From DAOTTX01 sp034437515 (GTDB taxonomy: Bacteria; Chloroflexota; Anaerolineae; Aggregatilineales; Phototrophicaceae): DNA of 6,656 bases. The stretch covers positions 1 to 6,656 of the forward strand of contig DAOTTX010000187.1 of assembly GCA_034437515.1 (NCBI GenBank). Reading direction: 5' to 3'. The translations under genes were made by a program, and so were the position numbers. Below are positions 1-6,040 of the stretch, in pieces (the stretch's first letter is position 1; each line of letters begins with the position of its first letter). The notes below the pieces were generated by a model, which saw only the letters and a list, made by a program, of their open reading frames with translations, had not been told where the DNA came from and did not search any database.

Positions 1-264
1 TATAGACATCTTATAAGAGCGACGCTTGGTATATCACTTGAAAAAACAGCATGTTATATTGACATTGATAAGGAGCAACTCGAATCAACCGGACAGGGTG
101 TGTGGCGAACACGCGATATTCCATCAAGCACCAGGACAGAGCATATATTTTTTTCACCTTCACCGATAGTGTCAATTGCAAACTCACTTGTTGGAGATGG
201 CTCAACACATAGCCTTGACCCTGAAAATAATACAGGCGACCTTGCCGAAACTTGCGAAAGGTAA
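1..264 (+). CDS. 3' end of an unrecognised gene (C-terminal 87 residues)
   Basis: Frame 1 is open from the first base to a TAA at 262-264 with no likely start inside, so this is the C-terminal part of a gene that begins to the left of the window. The stop lies two bases before the ATG of the next gene, and that gene's AAAGG ribosome-binding sequence sits in its last codons, a typical operon junction that supports translation in this frame. The visible part begins with a mixed hydrophobic/charged stretch (LIRATLGISLEKTACYIDID), then a Trp/Arg-bearing stretch (GQGVWRTRDIPSS, residues 31-43), and ends in a polar, probably disordered tail rich in Asp, Asn, Glu and Thr. I do not recognise a family. 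The bases are AT-rich like the next gene and unlike the rest of the window. An opposite-strand frame (11-208) overlaps it but has no family features. An 87-codon open frame could arise by chance, though this is unlikely at this base composition. Confidence 0.6.
   Translation, partial: YRHLIRATLGISLEKTACYIDIDKEQLESTGQGVWRTRDIPSSTRTEHIFFSPSPIVSIANSLVGDGSTHSLDPENNTGDLAETCER
257..262 (+). promoter_or_regulatory. Ribosome-binding site that decides the start of the DHp-like gene
   Basis: AAAGGT lies 4 bases before the ATG at 267 and 7 bases before the in-frame ATG at 270. It favours one of these two adjacent ATGs over an upstream in-frame TTG at 252, which would place the site inside the coding sequence. 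The site overlaps the final codons and stop of the preceding frame, which suggests translational coupling. Confidence 0.55.
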
Positions 265-266
265 AG

Positions 267-539
267 ATGATGTCAAACCAAGATGATAAAAAGATTGGTT
301 ATGAAGTTGATTTTCCAGCTTCAATGTCTGCACTTGAAGTTCTAAGGATTGTTCTACATTCGATGGAAGACCCTTTGAATTCTATTGAAGGTAGTGTTGT
401 CTTACTCCAAGATGCAGAAAAACCCCAATTTCATGGAGATGCAATAAACATATCGCATGGTGCTACTAAATTGCTGCGTCTTTTACAGAAATCAGGACAA
501 GAGTATGTTGCTGGAAAGATACAGGATGTAGACTCATAA
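267..539 (+). CDS. Small stand-alone histidine-kinase DHp-like (HisKA-like) protein
   Basis: This protein of 89-90 residues appears to consist only of the dimerisation/phosphoacceptor hairpin of a histidine kinase. Numbered from the ATG at 270, His30 is followed at +5 to +7 by Pro-Leu-Asn and at +11 by Gly. These are exactly the spacings seen in the complete kinase encoded at 2618 (His251, Pro256-Leu257-Asn258, Gly262). A second amphipathic helix (about 58-80) carries a KLLRLL motif matching QLLHLI of that kinase, and the domain ends in a shared Ala-Gly-Lys. The Glu that normally follows the His, and the Arg/Thr before the Pro, are replaced (HSMEDP instead of HELRTP), and there is no ATP-binding domain. 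It could be a phosphotransfer partner, a dimerisation decoy, or a degenerate remnant; function is inference. The start is at 267 or 270 by ribosome-binding site. It probably shares a transcript with the frame ending at 264. It is AT-rich compared with the genes to the right. Confidence 0.75.
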   Translation: MMSNQDDKKIGYEVDFPASMSALEVLRIVLHSMEDPLNSIEGSVVLLQDAEKPQFHGDAINISHGATKLLRLLQKSGQEYVAGKIQDVDS

Positions 540-803
540 TTCTTCTGAAATAAAAGCTAGCTCAAAGAGCGTTTCAGGTATTCGTACTTTATATTCCTCA
601 ATTTACATTTATGGGTATAGCCACAAGATAGCGTAGTTGCGATTTTTGTTACGACAAAAATCAATACATGAGCCATAGAGAGCTGAAATGAACTTATAGA
701 TTCGCATTTTTGCGGCTCAGAATGCGCTAAATTGGTTCAAATTTAACCGTCCACGTTATTGTGGGGTGCTACCGGGAAATGAGACGGTCGGGAAATTACA
801 AAA
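540..803. other. AT-rich intergenic stretch with several short inverted repeats
   Basis: These 264 bases hold no coding frame that I can support on either strand; the only ATG-started frames are a few codons long. The stretch contains an 8-bp palindrome (AGCTAGCT, 555-562), a perfect 9-bp stem hairpin (641-662), and a 6-bp inverted pair CGCATT/AATGCG (703-708 and 721-726). Just upstream of the hydrolase there are also ACCGTC/GACGGT (746-751 and 783-788) enclosing CCAC/GTGG (751-754 and 761-764). The last two could fold the leader of the hydrolase mRNA. The base composition changes from AT-rich to GC-rich near its right end. I see no convincing sigma-70 promoter, although one for the hydrolase should lie here. 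Confidence 0.5.
641..662. repeat. Perfect 9-bp inverted repeat with TACG loop
   Basis: GATTTTTGT (641-649) and ACAAAAATC (654-662) are exact reverse complements around a four-base TACG loop. It lies 101 bases after the stop of the DHp-like gene. No T-run follows on either strand, so it is not a standard intrinsic terminator. It could be a protein-binding site, a weak terminator or RNA-stabilising hairpin for the upstream operon, or part of a recombination site. The sequence does not decide among these. Confidence 0.6.
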
Positions 804-2510
804 TTGAAGAAACTAGCACGTAACATTTTCATCGTCATTGGCTTGTGTGTAGCGGTCGCGTACCGGCTGCGTCGCCATCTGATCGCGTGGGCGCTGGAAC
901 TTACCCGCGTCAAGAACACGGTGGAAGTAGTGCGCGGTGTGCGTGTGCCGATGAAAGATCAAATCATGTTGACCGCCGACCATTACAGCCCCCCCGACCC
1001 CGGCAATTACCCGACCATTTTGATCCGCACACCCTACGGACGTAACGCCAACGACAGCTCGTTTGGATTGCTACTATCGCTGGTCGCGCAGCGGTTCGCG
1101 GAACGCGGTTATCACGTTATCGTACAAGATGTCCGCGGACGTTTTGAATCTCAGGGTGAGTTTACCCCGTACTTCAACGAAAAAGAGGACGGCCTCGCCA
1201 CGCTGGAATGGATCGACCGGCAGCCCTGGTCAAACGGTGTGGTGGGCACCTGGGGATCAAGTTATCTCGGTATCGTGCAGTGGGCCGTCGCCGCACATAG
1301 CCCGCTGATTCAAGCCTGTGTGCCGAGTATCACCGGCTCGGATTCGCGGCGCGTGCTCTACCCCGACGACGCCCTTGACCTGGGGTTGGCGCTGCGCTGG
1401 ATGGCGATTCTCGAACATTTACACAAGAACAAAACACGCCATTGGATCGCCGGTTTACGTCTGTTGCAAGACGCGGAAAAAGACATTACCCCCGCGCTGA
1501 CCCACTTGCCGCTTAAAAACGCAGATCGAATCGCCACCGGCGAAACCAAGCAGTACTATCAGGATTGGCTGGAACACGAAAGCGCCGATGACCCGATGTG
1601 GCAACAGGAACGCGAGAAGATCAACATCGCCGGCATTGACGCGCCGGTGCATCTGATCGGCGGTTGGTATGATTTCTTCCTGAGGGCGCTGCTCGATGAT
1701 TACAATACGCTCAAGCAAGCGGGGAAATCACCACACCTGACGATTGGCCCCTGGCATCACTTCACCGCGATGATCCGTCCGGTGGACATCCGGGCAGCGA
1801 TCAACTGGTTCGACGCGCATCTTAAAGGCGACCGGCGGCGACTGCGCGAACATCCCGTGCGCGTTTACATCATGGGGGCGGACGAATGGCGCAGCTTCCA
1901 GACGTGGCCTCCGCGTGCCACCGCGACCCAATACTATTTACACACCGGGCAACGCCTCGATACACAACCACCCATCGAGGCAACCGCGCCGGATTGTTTC
2001 ATCTATAACCCGAAAGACCCGACACCCATCGTCGGCGGGGCGCAGTTTCACCCGCTGGCCGGGGCAAAGGATAACCGCCCACTTGCCGCCCGCCCGGATG
2101 TGCTGACGTACATTACCAGCCCGCTCGAAACCGCTCGTGAGGTCATCGGGCATGTGCGGCTGAACCTGTATGCGCGTTCCAGCCAACCGACGAGTGATTT
2201 CTTCGCACGACTGGTGGATGTGCATCCCGACGGCAAAATGGTCAACATCTGTGATGGGTTGTGCCGCGCCACCCCCGCCGACGACCATGACGCCGTCCGC
2301 ATTGACGTGGATATGTGGGCGACCGCACATCAATTCCAGGCCGGGCACCGCATCGGCTTATTGATCGCCGGTGGCGCACATCCCCACTGGAATCGTAACC
2401 CCGGCATGAAACAAACCACCGCCGACGTTGACCAGCTCCATCCCGCAGAACAAACCATCTACCACGACCTGCGTCGTCCCTCAGCGTTGGTGCTACCCGT
2501 TTACCGATAA
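804..2510 (+). CDS. CocE/NonD-family alpha/beta hydrolase, N-terminally membrane-anchored
   Basis: A serine hydrolase of 568 residues, the usual size for the CocE / X-Pro dipeptidyl-peptidase S15 family, which cleaves esters or N-terminal Xaa-Pro bonds. The nucleophile motif GSSYLG is at 151-156 (Ser153). The acid is Asp290 in GGWYD (286-290) and the catalytic His is His319 in GPWHH (315-319). Tyr78 in RTPYG is placed like the oxyanion-hole Tyr of CocE. A helical cap region lies between (about 185-275), and the C-terminal jelly-roll (PepX_C type) starts near 430, with its characteristic late stretch about 505-535. Residues 7-20 form a hydrophobic segment followed by RLRRH, which reads as an uncleaved membrane anchor; the Cys15 context is not a good lipobox. 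The start is TTG: an in-frame TGA at 780-782 excludes anything much further upstream, and later starts lose the anchor. The ribosome-binding sequence is weak (GGGA about 10 bases upstream). The substrate cannot be told from sequence; cocaine-esterase activity should not be assumed. Confidence 0.93.
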   Translation: MKKLARNIFIVIGLCVAVAYRLRRHLIAWALELTRVKNTVEVVRGVRVPMKDQIMLTADHYSPPDPGNYPTILIRTPYGRNANDSSFGLLLSLVAQRFAERGYHVIVQDVRGRFESQGEFTPYFNEKEDGLATLEWIDRQPWSNGVVGTWGSSYLGIVQWAVAAHSPLIQACVPSITGSDSRRVLYPDDALDLGLALRWMAILEHLHKNKTRHWIAGLRLLQDAEKDITPALTHLPLKNADRIATGETKQYYQDWLEHESADDPMWQQEREKINIAGIDAPVHLIGGWYDFFLRALLDDYNTLKQAGKSPHLTIGPWHHFTAMIRPVDIRAAINWFDAHLKGDRRRLREHPVRVYIMGADEWRSFQTWPPRATATQYYLHTGQRLDTQPPIEATAPDCFIYNPKDPTPIVGGAQFHPLAGAKDNRPLAARPDVLTYITSPLETAREVIGHVRLNLYARSSQPTSDFFARLVDVHPDGKMVNICDGLCRATPADDHDAVRIDVDMWATAHQFQAGHRIGLLIAGGAHPHWNRNPGMKQTTADVDQLHPAEQTIYHDLRRPSALVLPVYR

Positions 2511-2569
2511 TGAACTTTGGCTTGTGTTAGAATACCCTAACTTCTCCACAACAATCAACTTTGCAAACG

Positions 2570-2578
2570 TGTTATAAT
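2570..2578 (+). promoter_or_regulatory. Extended -10 promoter for the histidine kinase operon
   Basis: TATAAT at 2573-2578 is a perfect -10 hexamer preceded by TGT (2570-2572), the extended -10 element of sigma-70-type promoters. No good -35 lies 16-18 bases upstream (around 2549-2555 the sequence is CAACAAT), and an extended -10 can compensate for this. The predicted RNA start near 2585 leaves a leader of about 33 bases that contains the kinase ribosome-binding site TAAGGT (2605-2610), 7 bases before the ATG. Confidence 0.6.
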
Positions 2579-2617
2579 AGAATAAAGAAGATTTAATACA
2601 GTCTTAAGGTCTGAAAG

Positions 2618-4117
2618 ATGGGTATATTACCCCGCGATAGCGCCCCCAGCAGCATTGATTTCGCCAGTGAGGTCAAGCTCGACCGGCTCGACATGCTGTG
2701 GAAAATTACTGCCGTTGCCAGCTTGTTTTTGATGACTATAGCCTTCGTCTTTAGTTCATCGCATGAGATGAGCTTCGAGGTGTGGGTTTCCGGCCCGTTG
2801 GTGATGTTCGTCGCCAGTTTGCTCACCCATAGTGCCATCAACCGGCAAAATCTTGAAATCGCCTCTCGCATATTTACGGTCGGCGCGATGCTGGCGGTGG
2901 CCATCGGCCTGACCAGCGATTATGTGCTTGCCGTCCAGATTTTGCCCTTCGCGTTCATCCCGATCATCTTCATCGGTGGTTTGCTGCTCTCACCGGCAGC
3001 GACGTTTTTTATCTGCATCATAGCATCGGCCTGTGTCGTGCTGGTGCCGTTCTTCTCTATGGGGGACTGGGCGTTCCTCGGTGAATACCAAGCCTTCGCC
3101 ATCGCATTGATGTTCGTCAGCGCGTTACTCGCCGCCCAGGTGACGGGCGAACTTTACGCGATCACCCAATGGGCGCTGCAAAATTACCAGCGAGAACGCC
3201 GCACCAACCTCGACCTGTTCGAGAAACGGCAAGAACTCCAGAAAAGCCTCAAGCGCAGCCAGGCACTCAGCGACCAGCTTAAAGACACCAACGAAGAACT
3301 CGCCGAAGCACACCAGGCCGCAGAAGCGGCGAAAAACTTTCGCGGGCAGTTCCTCGCCAATATGAGCCACGAACTCCGCACCCCGTTGAACGCCATCATC
3401 GGCTTCAGCGAGACCATGCTCAAGTTCCCGATGATGTATGACAACACCGATCTACCCGATGTCTATAAAAAAGACCTCGAACAAATCTACGGTAGTGGGC
3501 GGCAGTTGCTCCACTTGATTAACGACATCCTCGACCTGGCACGGGTGGACGCCGGTAAATTGGAAATCTACATGCAGCGCGTAGAGATCGAACCGATCAT
3601 CAATGCCGTGCTTGCCACCGCCAGTGGTTTGATCGGCAATAAACCTATCGAACTCGATATGCAAATGCCCGATCCGCCACCGGATGTATGGGGCGACGAG
3701 AGCCGTGTGCGGCAGGTGTTGCTCAACCTCTACAGCAATGCGACCAAGTTCACCGATGCCGGGCAGATTTCGCTGGTCGTCAAAGAAATAGACGAGGGTG
3801 TGCAGTTCAGCATTCGTGATACGGGCAACGGCATCGACCCCGAAGCCCTGATCCGCATCTTTGAGGAATTCGAGCAAACACAGCAGCAAGGGCGTGACCC
3901 ACGCGCCGGTTCTGGTTTGGGGTTGGCGATCTCACGCCAATTGCTGGAATTAATGGGCGGGCGCATCTGGGCGGAAAGCGTCCCCGGCGAGGGGAGCATT
4001 TTTTACTTCTTGCTTCAGCCCTACCACAAGGCAAAAGTGGATACAGTCGAGACCAAAGCGATCTCAACTTATGCGACGGAAACACCGGTCGCCGAACCAA
4101 GCGGACAGGATGACTGA
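2618..4117 (+). CDS. Membrane sensor histidine kinase (HisKA-HATPase_c) with six-TM input region
   Basis: A protein of 499 residues that should autophosphorylate and pass phosphate to a receiver, probably the overlapping one. Six hydrophobic segments (about 29-45, 56-71, 86-98, 103-123, 125-145, 156-174) form an integral-membrane sensor with only short loops, so the stimulus may be sensed in or at the membrane. A charged coiled-coil linker (about 185-245) leads to the DHp domain with the H-box SHELRTP and phosphoacceptor His251. The ATPase domain has an N-box (Asn370, Asn374 in NLYSNATKF), G1 DTGNGI (401-406), F-box IFEEFEQ (414-420) and G2 GSGLGL (431-436), so all catalytic boxes are intact. 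A 30-residue polar tail follows. There is no receiver or HAMP domain. The ATG start has a TAAGGT ribosome-binding site and an upstream promoter. The stop overlaps the next start (TGATG), indicating a coupled two-gene operon. The membrane region is not a type I can name. Confidence 0.95.
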   Translation: MGILPRDSAPSSIDFASEVKLDRLDMLWKITAVASLFLMTIAFVFSSSHEMSFEVWVSGPLVMFVASLLTHSAINRQNLEIASRIFTVGAMLAVAIGLTSDYVLAVQILPFAFIPIIFIGGLLLSPAATFFICIIASACVVLVPFFSMGDWAFLGEYQAFAIALMFVSALLAAQVTGELYAITQWALQNYQRERRTNLDLFEKRQELQKSLKRSQALSDQLKDTNEELAEAHQAAEAAKNFRGQFLANMSHELRTPLNAIIGFSETMLKFPMMYDNTDLPDVYKKDLEQIYGSGRQLLHLINDILDLARVDAGKLEIYMQRVEIEPIINAVLATASGLIGNKPIELDMQMPDPPPDVWGDESRVRQVLLNLYSNATKFTDAGQISLVVKEIDEGVQFSIRDTGNGIDPEALIRIFEEFEQTQQQGRDPRAGSGLGLAISRQLLELMGGRIWAESVPGEGSIFYFLLQPYHKAKVDTVETKAISTYATETPVAEPSGQDD

Positions 4118-4584
4118 TGCGTATTCTATATGTCGAAGACAATCTGACTAACGTCTACTTGGTCAAGCGAATCGCTGTTGGGCATGAGGTCATCAACTAC
4201 ATCGACGGCGAAGAAGCGTTGAAGCGGTTCGAGCGAGATCAACCCGACATCGTCTTAATGGACATTCAACTTGCCGGACGTTTGAACGGGTTGGAAGTGG
4301 TGCAGCAACTCCGTGAACGCGGGCACACCATCCCCATCGTCGCGGTGACGGCTTACGCGATGGTCGGTGATAGAGAGAAATGCCTCGCCGCCGGTTGTGA
4401 TGACTACATGGCGAAACCGCTTGCCATCTCGCAAGTGTTAGAATTGATCCAGAAATACGCGAAGCAAGAACAGGAAACCGCCGAAAAACCAAAGACTGAC
4501 ACCGAAGCTTCAAACGAGACGAGTGAGACGCAAACGACACAACCAGATGACACACAGACCAAAACCTCGCGTTCGCTTGATTAA
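4117..4584 (+). CDS. Single-domain response regulator (CheY-like), probable partner of the preceding kinase
   Basis: A receiver domain (about 1-115) with the acidic pair Glu7-Asp8, phosphoacceptor Asp49 (VLMDI), the switch Thr78 (VTAYAM) and Lys100 (AKPL), all intact. No output domain follows. Instead there is a roughly 40-residue tail rich in Thr, Glu, Gln, Ser and Asp that looks disordered. The ATG shares its A with the kinase TGA, and an AGGA ribosome-binding site (4107-4110) lies 6 bases upstream inside the kinase gene. Co-translation and a cognate kinase-receiver pair are therefore likely. The loop between helix 1 and strand 2 (RIAVGHEV) is about two residues shorter than in usual receivers of this kind, which typically have a longer helix end before the Gly. 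The receiver probably acts by binding a partner or passing phosphate on. Confidence 0.92.
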   Translation: MRILYVEDNLTNVYLVKRIAVGHEVINYIDGEEALKRFERDQPDIVLMDIQLAGRLNGLEVVQQLRERGHTIPIVAVTAYAMVGDREKCLAAGCDDYMAKPLAISQVLELIQKYAKQEQETAEKPKTDTEASNETSETQTTQPDDTQTKTSRSLD

Positions 4585-4606
4585 ATTATGACAATTACAC
4601 TATAAT
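4577..4606 (+). promoter_or_regulatory. Sigma-70-like promoter for the second receiver gene, embedded in the preceding stop
   Basis: TTGATT (4577-4582, four of six matches to TTGACA) and a perfect TATAAT (4601-4606) are separated by 18 bases. The -35 overlaps the last codons and stop of the preceding receiver gene. The predicted RNA start near 4613 leaves a leader of about 75 bases before the ATG at 4687. The next receiver gene can therefore be transcribed independently of the kinase operon. Confidence 0.6.
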
Positions 4607-4686
4607 CTTTAAAACTGGATGCTCATACAGATCATCATGTCGTTCTAACTACGAAATTAGTAAAATATTTGGTAAGGACTTAAAAT

Positions 4687-5124
4687 ATGTCGAACAAGAA
4701 TGCCATCGTCATCGACGATACCCCGGCGAACCGTGATTTTCTCGTGCGCCTGATGACACAGGCCGGGTTCAACGTGCATGGTGCGGAAGACGGTAAGACC
4801 GCCATCGAAACCACTACCACCCTTGACTCACTCGCGCTCGCCGTCATCGACATGGAACTGCCCGACATGAACGGCTTGCACCTCACCCAGCATATCCGCC
4901 AACTTTACCCGGATGCGTATATCGTCGTCGCTACCATGCACGACCAGCGTTCGCTGATTGAAAAGGCGTTCAGCAAGGGGAGTAACTGCTATCTCGTCAA
5001 GCCGCATGGCTTTATGGAGTTGTTTAAGCGCCTGACGACAGTTGACCTCGCCGAACTGACGCGACAGGGATACGTGGTTATCGACCAGTACGGGCCGCGC
5101 ACCTATAATCTTGCGGCAAATTAG
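4687..5124 (+). CDS. Single-domain response regulator (CheY-like) with short C-terminal extension
   Basis: A receiver of 145 residues. The acidic pair is Asp10-Asp11 (VIDD), the phosphoacceptor is Asp55 (VIDMELPDMNG), the switch Thr is Thr83 (VATMHD) and Lys105 lies in LVKPHG, so phosphorylation should be possible. After the last receiver helix (about 109-118) a tail of about 25 residues (YVVIDQYGPRTYNL) remains. It is too short for a DNA-binding domain and contains a possible beta-strand. The ATG has a good AAGGA site (4674-4678) 8 bases upstream and a promoter of its own. It is in the same orientation as, and about 100 bases after, the kinase-receiver pair, so it may be a second target of that kinase; that is inference. 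It converges on the lipid kinase gene with two bases between the stops. Confidence 0.92.
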   Translation: MSNKNAIVIDDTPANRDFLVRLMTQAGFNVHGAEDGKTAIETTTTLDSLALAVIDMELPDMNGLHLTQHIRQLYPDAYIVVATMHDQRSLIEKAFSKGSNCYLVKPHGFMELFKRLTTVDLAELTRQGYVVIDQYGPRTYNLAAN

Positions 5125-5126
5125 GC

Positions 5127-6032
5127 TCAGGCCAGCATCAGCAACGCCGCCGGTCGCACGGTGAGCCGTAGGGTGTGGCTTTGCGCGTATTCACCGTCGA
5201 GATCAAGCGCCAGCGGTGTGTTTTCGCTGCGGATTTCCACCTGTCGGGCACGGTGAAATCGCACCCCGACCTGTTTCAGGTGTGTTCCAAAATAGACATG
5301 CCCTAACTTCGCCAGCAACCGTCGCTTCGGCATCGCTTCGACCAGCACCACATCAAACAATCCATCATGCGTGGACGCCTCCGGTGCTATTCGCATCCCA
5401 TGCCCAAACGTGGTGCCATTGGCGACCACTGCCAGATAAGCACGGTCGTCGTACCAGCCCTCACCGTCCAATGCGATGTTCACCCGCTGCGGATTGTAAT
5501 TCCAGATGGCGCTGACGGTCGCACGGAGAAATGTCCAGGGACGCGGAGTATGCACAGCGTTAACGCGGGCATCGACTTCCCCACCCAGGCCAGTACTGAC
5601 AATATTGAGAAAGTAACGTGAAACATCGTTATCGAGTAGCACATGCCCGACGTCGAAAGCGCGGGGTTGCATCGTCGCCAACCACTCGACCGCCGCTACC
5701 GGTGAGAACGGGATGCCGCGTTCGCGTGCCCAGTCTCGCCCGGTGCCGACCGGCAGGTTGCCGTAAACGATCTGCGCTCGGTCGGGAGAATTTTCTTGCA
5801 GTCGCATCAGCGCGTTAATCACAGCATGATTGGTGCCATCACCGCCGATGGCGATGACACGGGTGATCGTACTCGTCCGTTCGAGCAGTGGCAGCACATC
5901 TCGCGGTTGTTCGGTGCGTGCCAATTGCCAACCCTCGAAGTGACGGTCAAAAATCGGGCTGATCTGCGACCAGATGCGCCCTGCTTTGCCGCCACCCGCG
6001 TGCGGGTTGAGAATGACGAGTGTTTCCGGCAT
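5127..6032 (-). CDS. Diacylglycerol-kinase-like lipid kinase (DAGK catalytic domain, YegS/DgkB type)
   Basis: A protein of 301 residues, the normal length for bacterial soluble lipid kinases of the DgkB/YegS/sphingosine-kinase-like family, which use ATP to phosphorylate a lipid hydroxyl such as that of diacylglycerol. In order it has NPHAGGGKA (9-17), the nucleotide-binding GGDGTNHAV (63-71), PVGTGRDWA (94-102, the family's P-x-GTGND-F variant with Arg for Asn), a beta-rich C-terminal lobe with NGTTFGHGMRIAPEA (205-219) and DGLFD (223-227), and a DLDGE near the end (277-281) carrying the likely catalytic acid. No membrane segment is visible; these enzymes act at the membrane surface. The ATG is 8 bases after the stop of the receiver gene that precedes it in the operon. 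It has no clear ribosome-binding site of its own, which suggests coupling. The lipid substrate is not certain. Confidence 0.92.
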   Translation of the reverse strand: MPETLVILNPHAGGGKAGRIWSQISPIFDRHFEGWQLARTEQPRDVLPLLERTSTITRVIAIGGDGTNHAVINALMRLQENSPDRAQIVYGNLPVGTGRDWARERGIPFSPVAAVEWLATMQPRAFDVGHVLLDNDVSRYFLNIVSTGLGGEVDARVNAVHTPRPWTFLRATVSAIWNYNPQRVNIALDGEGWYDDRAYLAVVANGTTFGHGMRIAPEASTHDGLFDVVLVEAMPKRRLLAKLGHVYFGTHLKQVGVRFHRARQVEIRSENTPLALDLDGEYAQSHTLRLTVRPAALLMLA

Positions 6033-6040
6033 TTTACAGA

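Noticed and set aside
11..208. 65-codon open frame on the minus strand at the left end
   Set aside because: It overlaps the plus-strand frame that is open to the window edge and coupled to the next gene. The translation shows no motif or ribosome-binding site.
731..757. tRNA T-loop-like GGTTCAAAT
   Set aside because: The flanking stem pairs poorly, no matching acceptor or anticodon arm is found about 70 bases upstream, and no CCA follows.
1938..2348. 136-codon minus-strand frame inside the hydrolase gene
   Set aside because: It is a shadow of the GC-rich hydrolase coding sequence; the plus frame has complete family motifs throughout.
2526..2541. GTTAG/CTAAC hairpin after the hydrolase as a terminator
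   Set aside because: The stem is only 5 bp, AT-rich, and followed by no real T-run.
2561..2566. TTGCAA as the -35 of the kinase promoter
   Set aside because: It is only 6 bases from the TATAAT, far too close; the extended -10 explains the promoter better.
3452..3889. 145-codon minus-strand frame inside the histidine kinase gene
   Set aside because: It lies across the DHp and ATPase boxes of an intact kinase and shows no independent features.
4588..4593. ATGACA as the -35 of the second receiver promoter
   Set aside because: The spacing to TATAAT is 7 bases. TTGATT at 4577 has a proper 18-base spacer.
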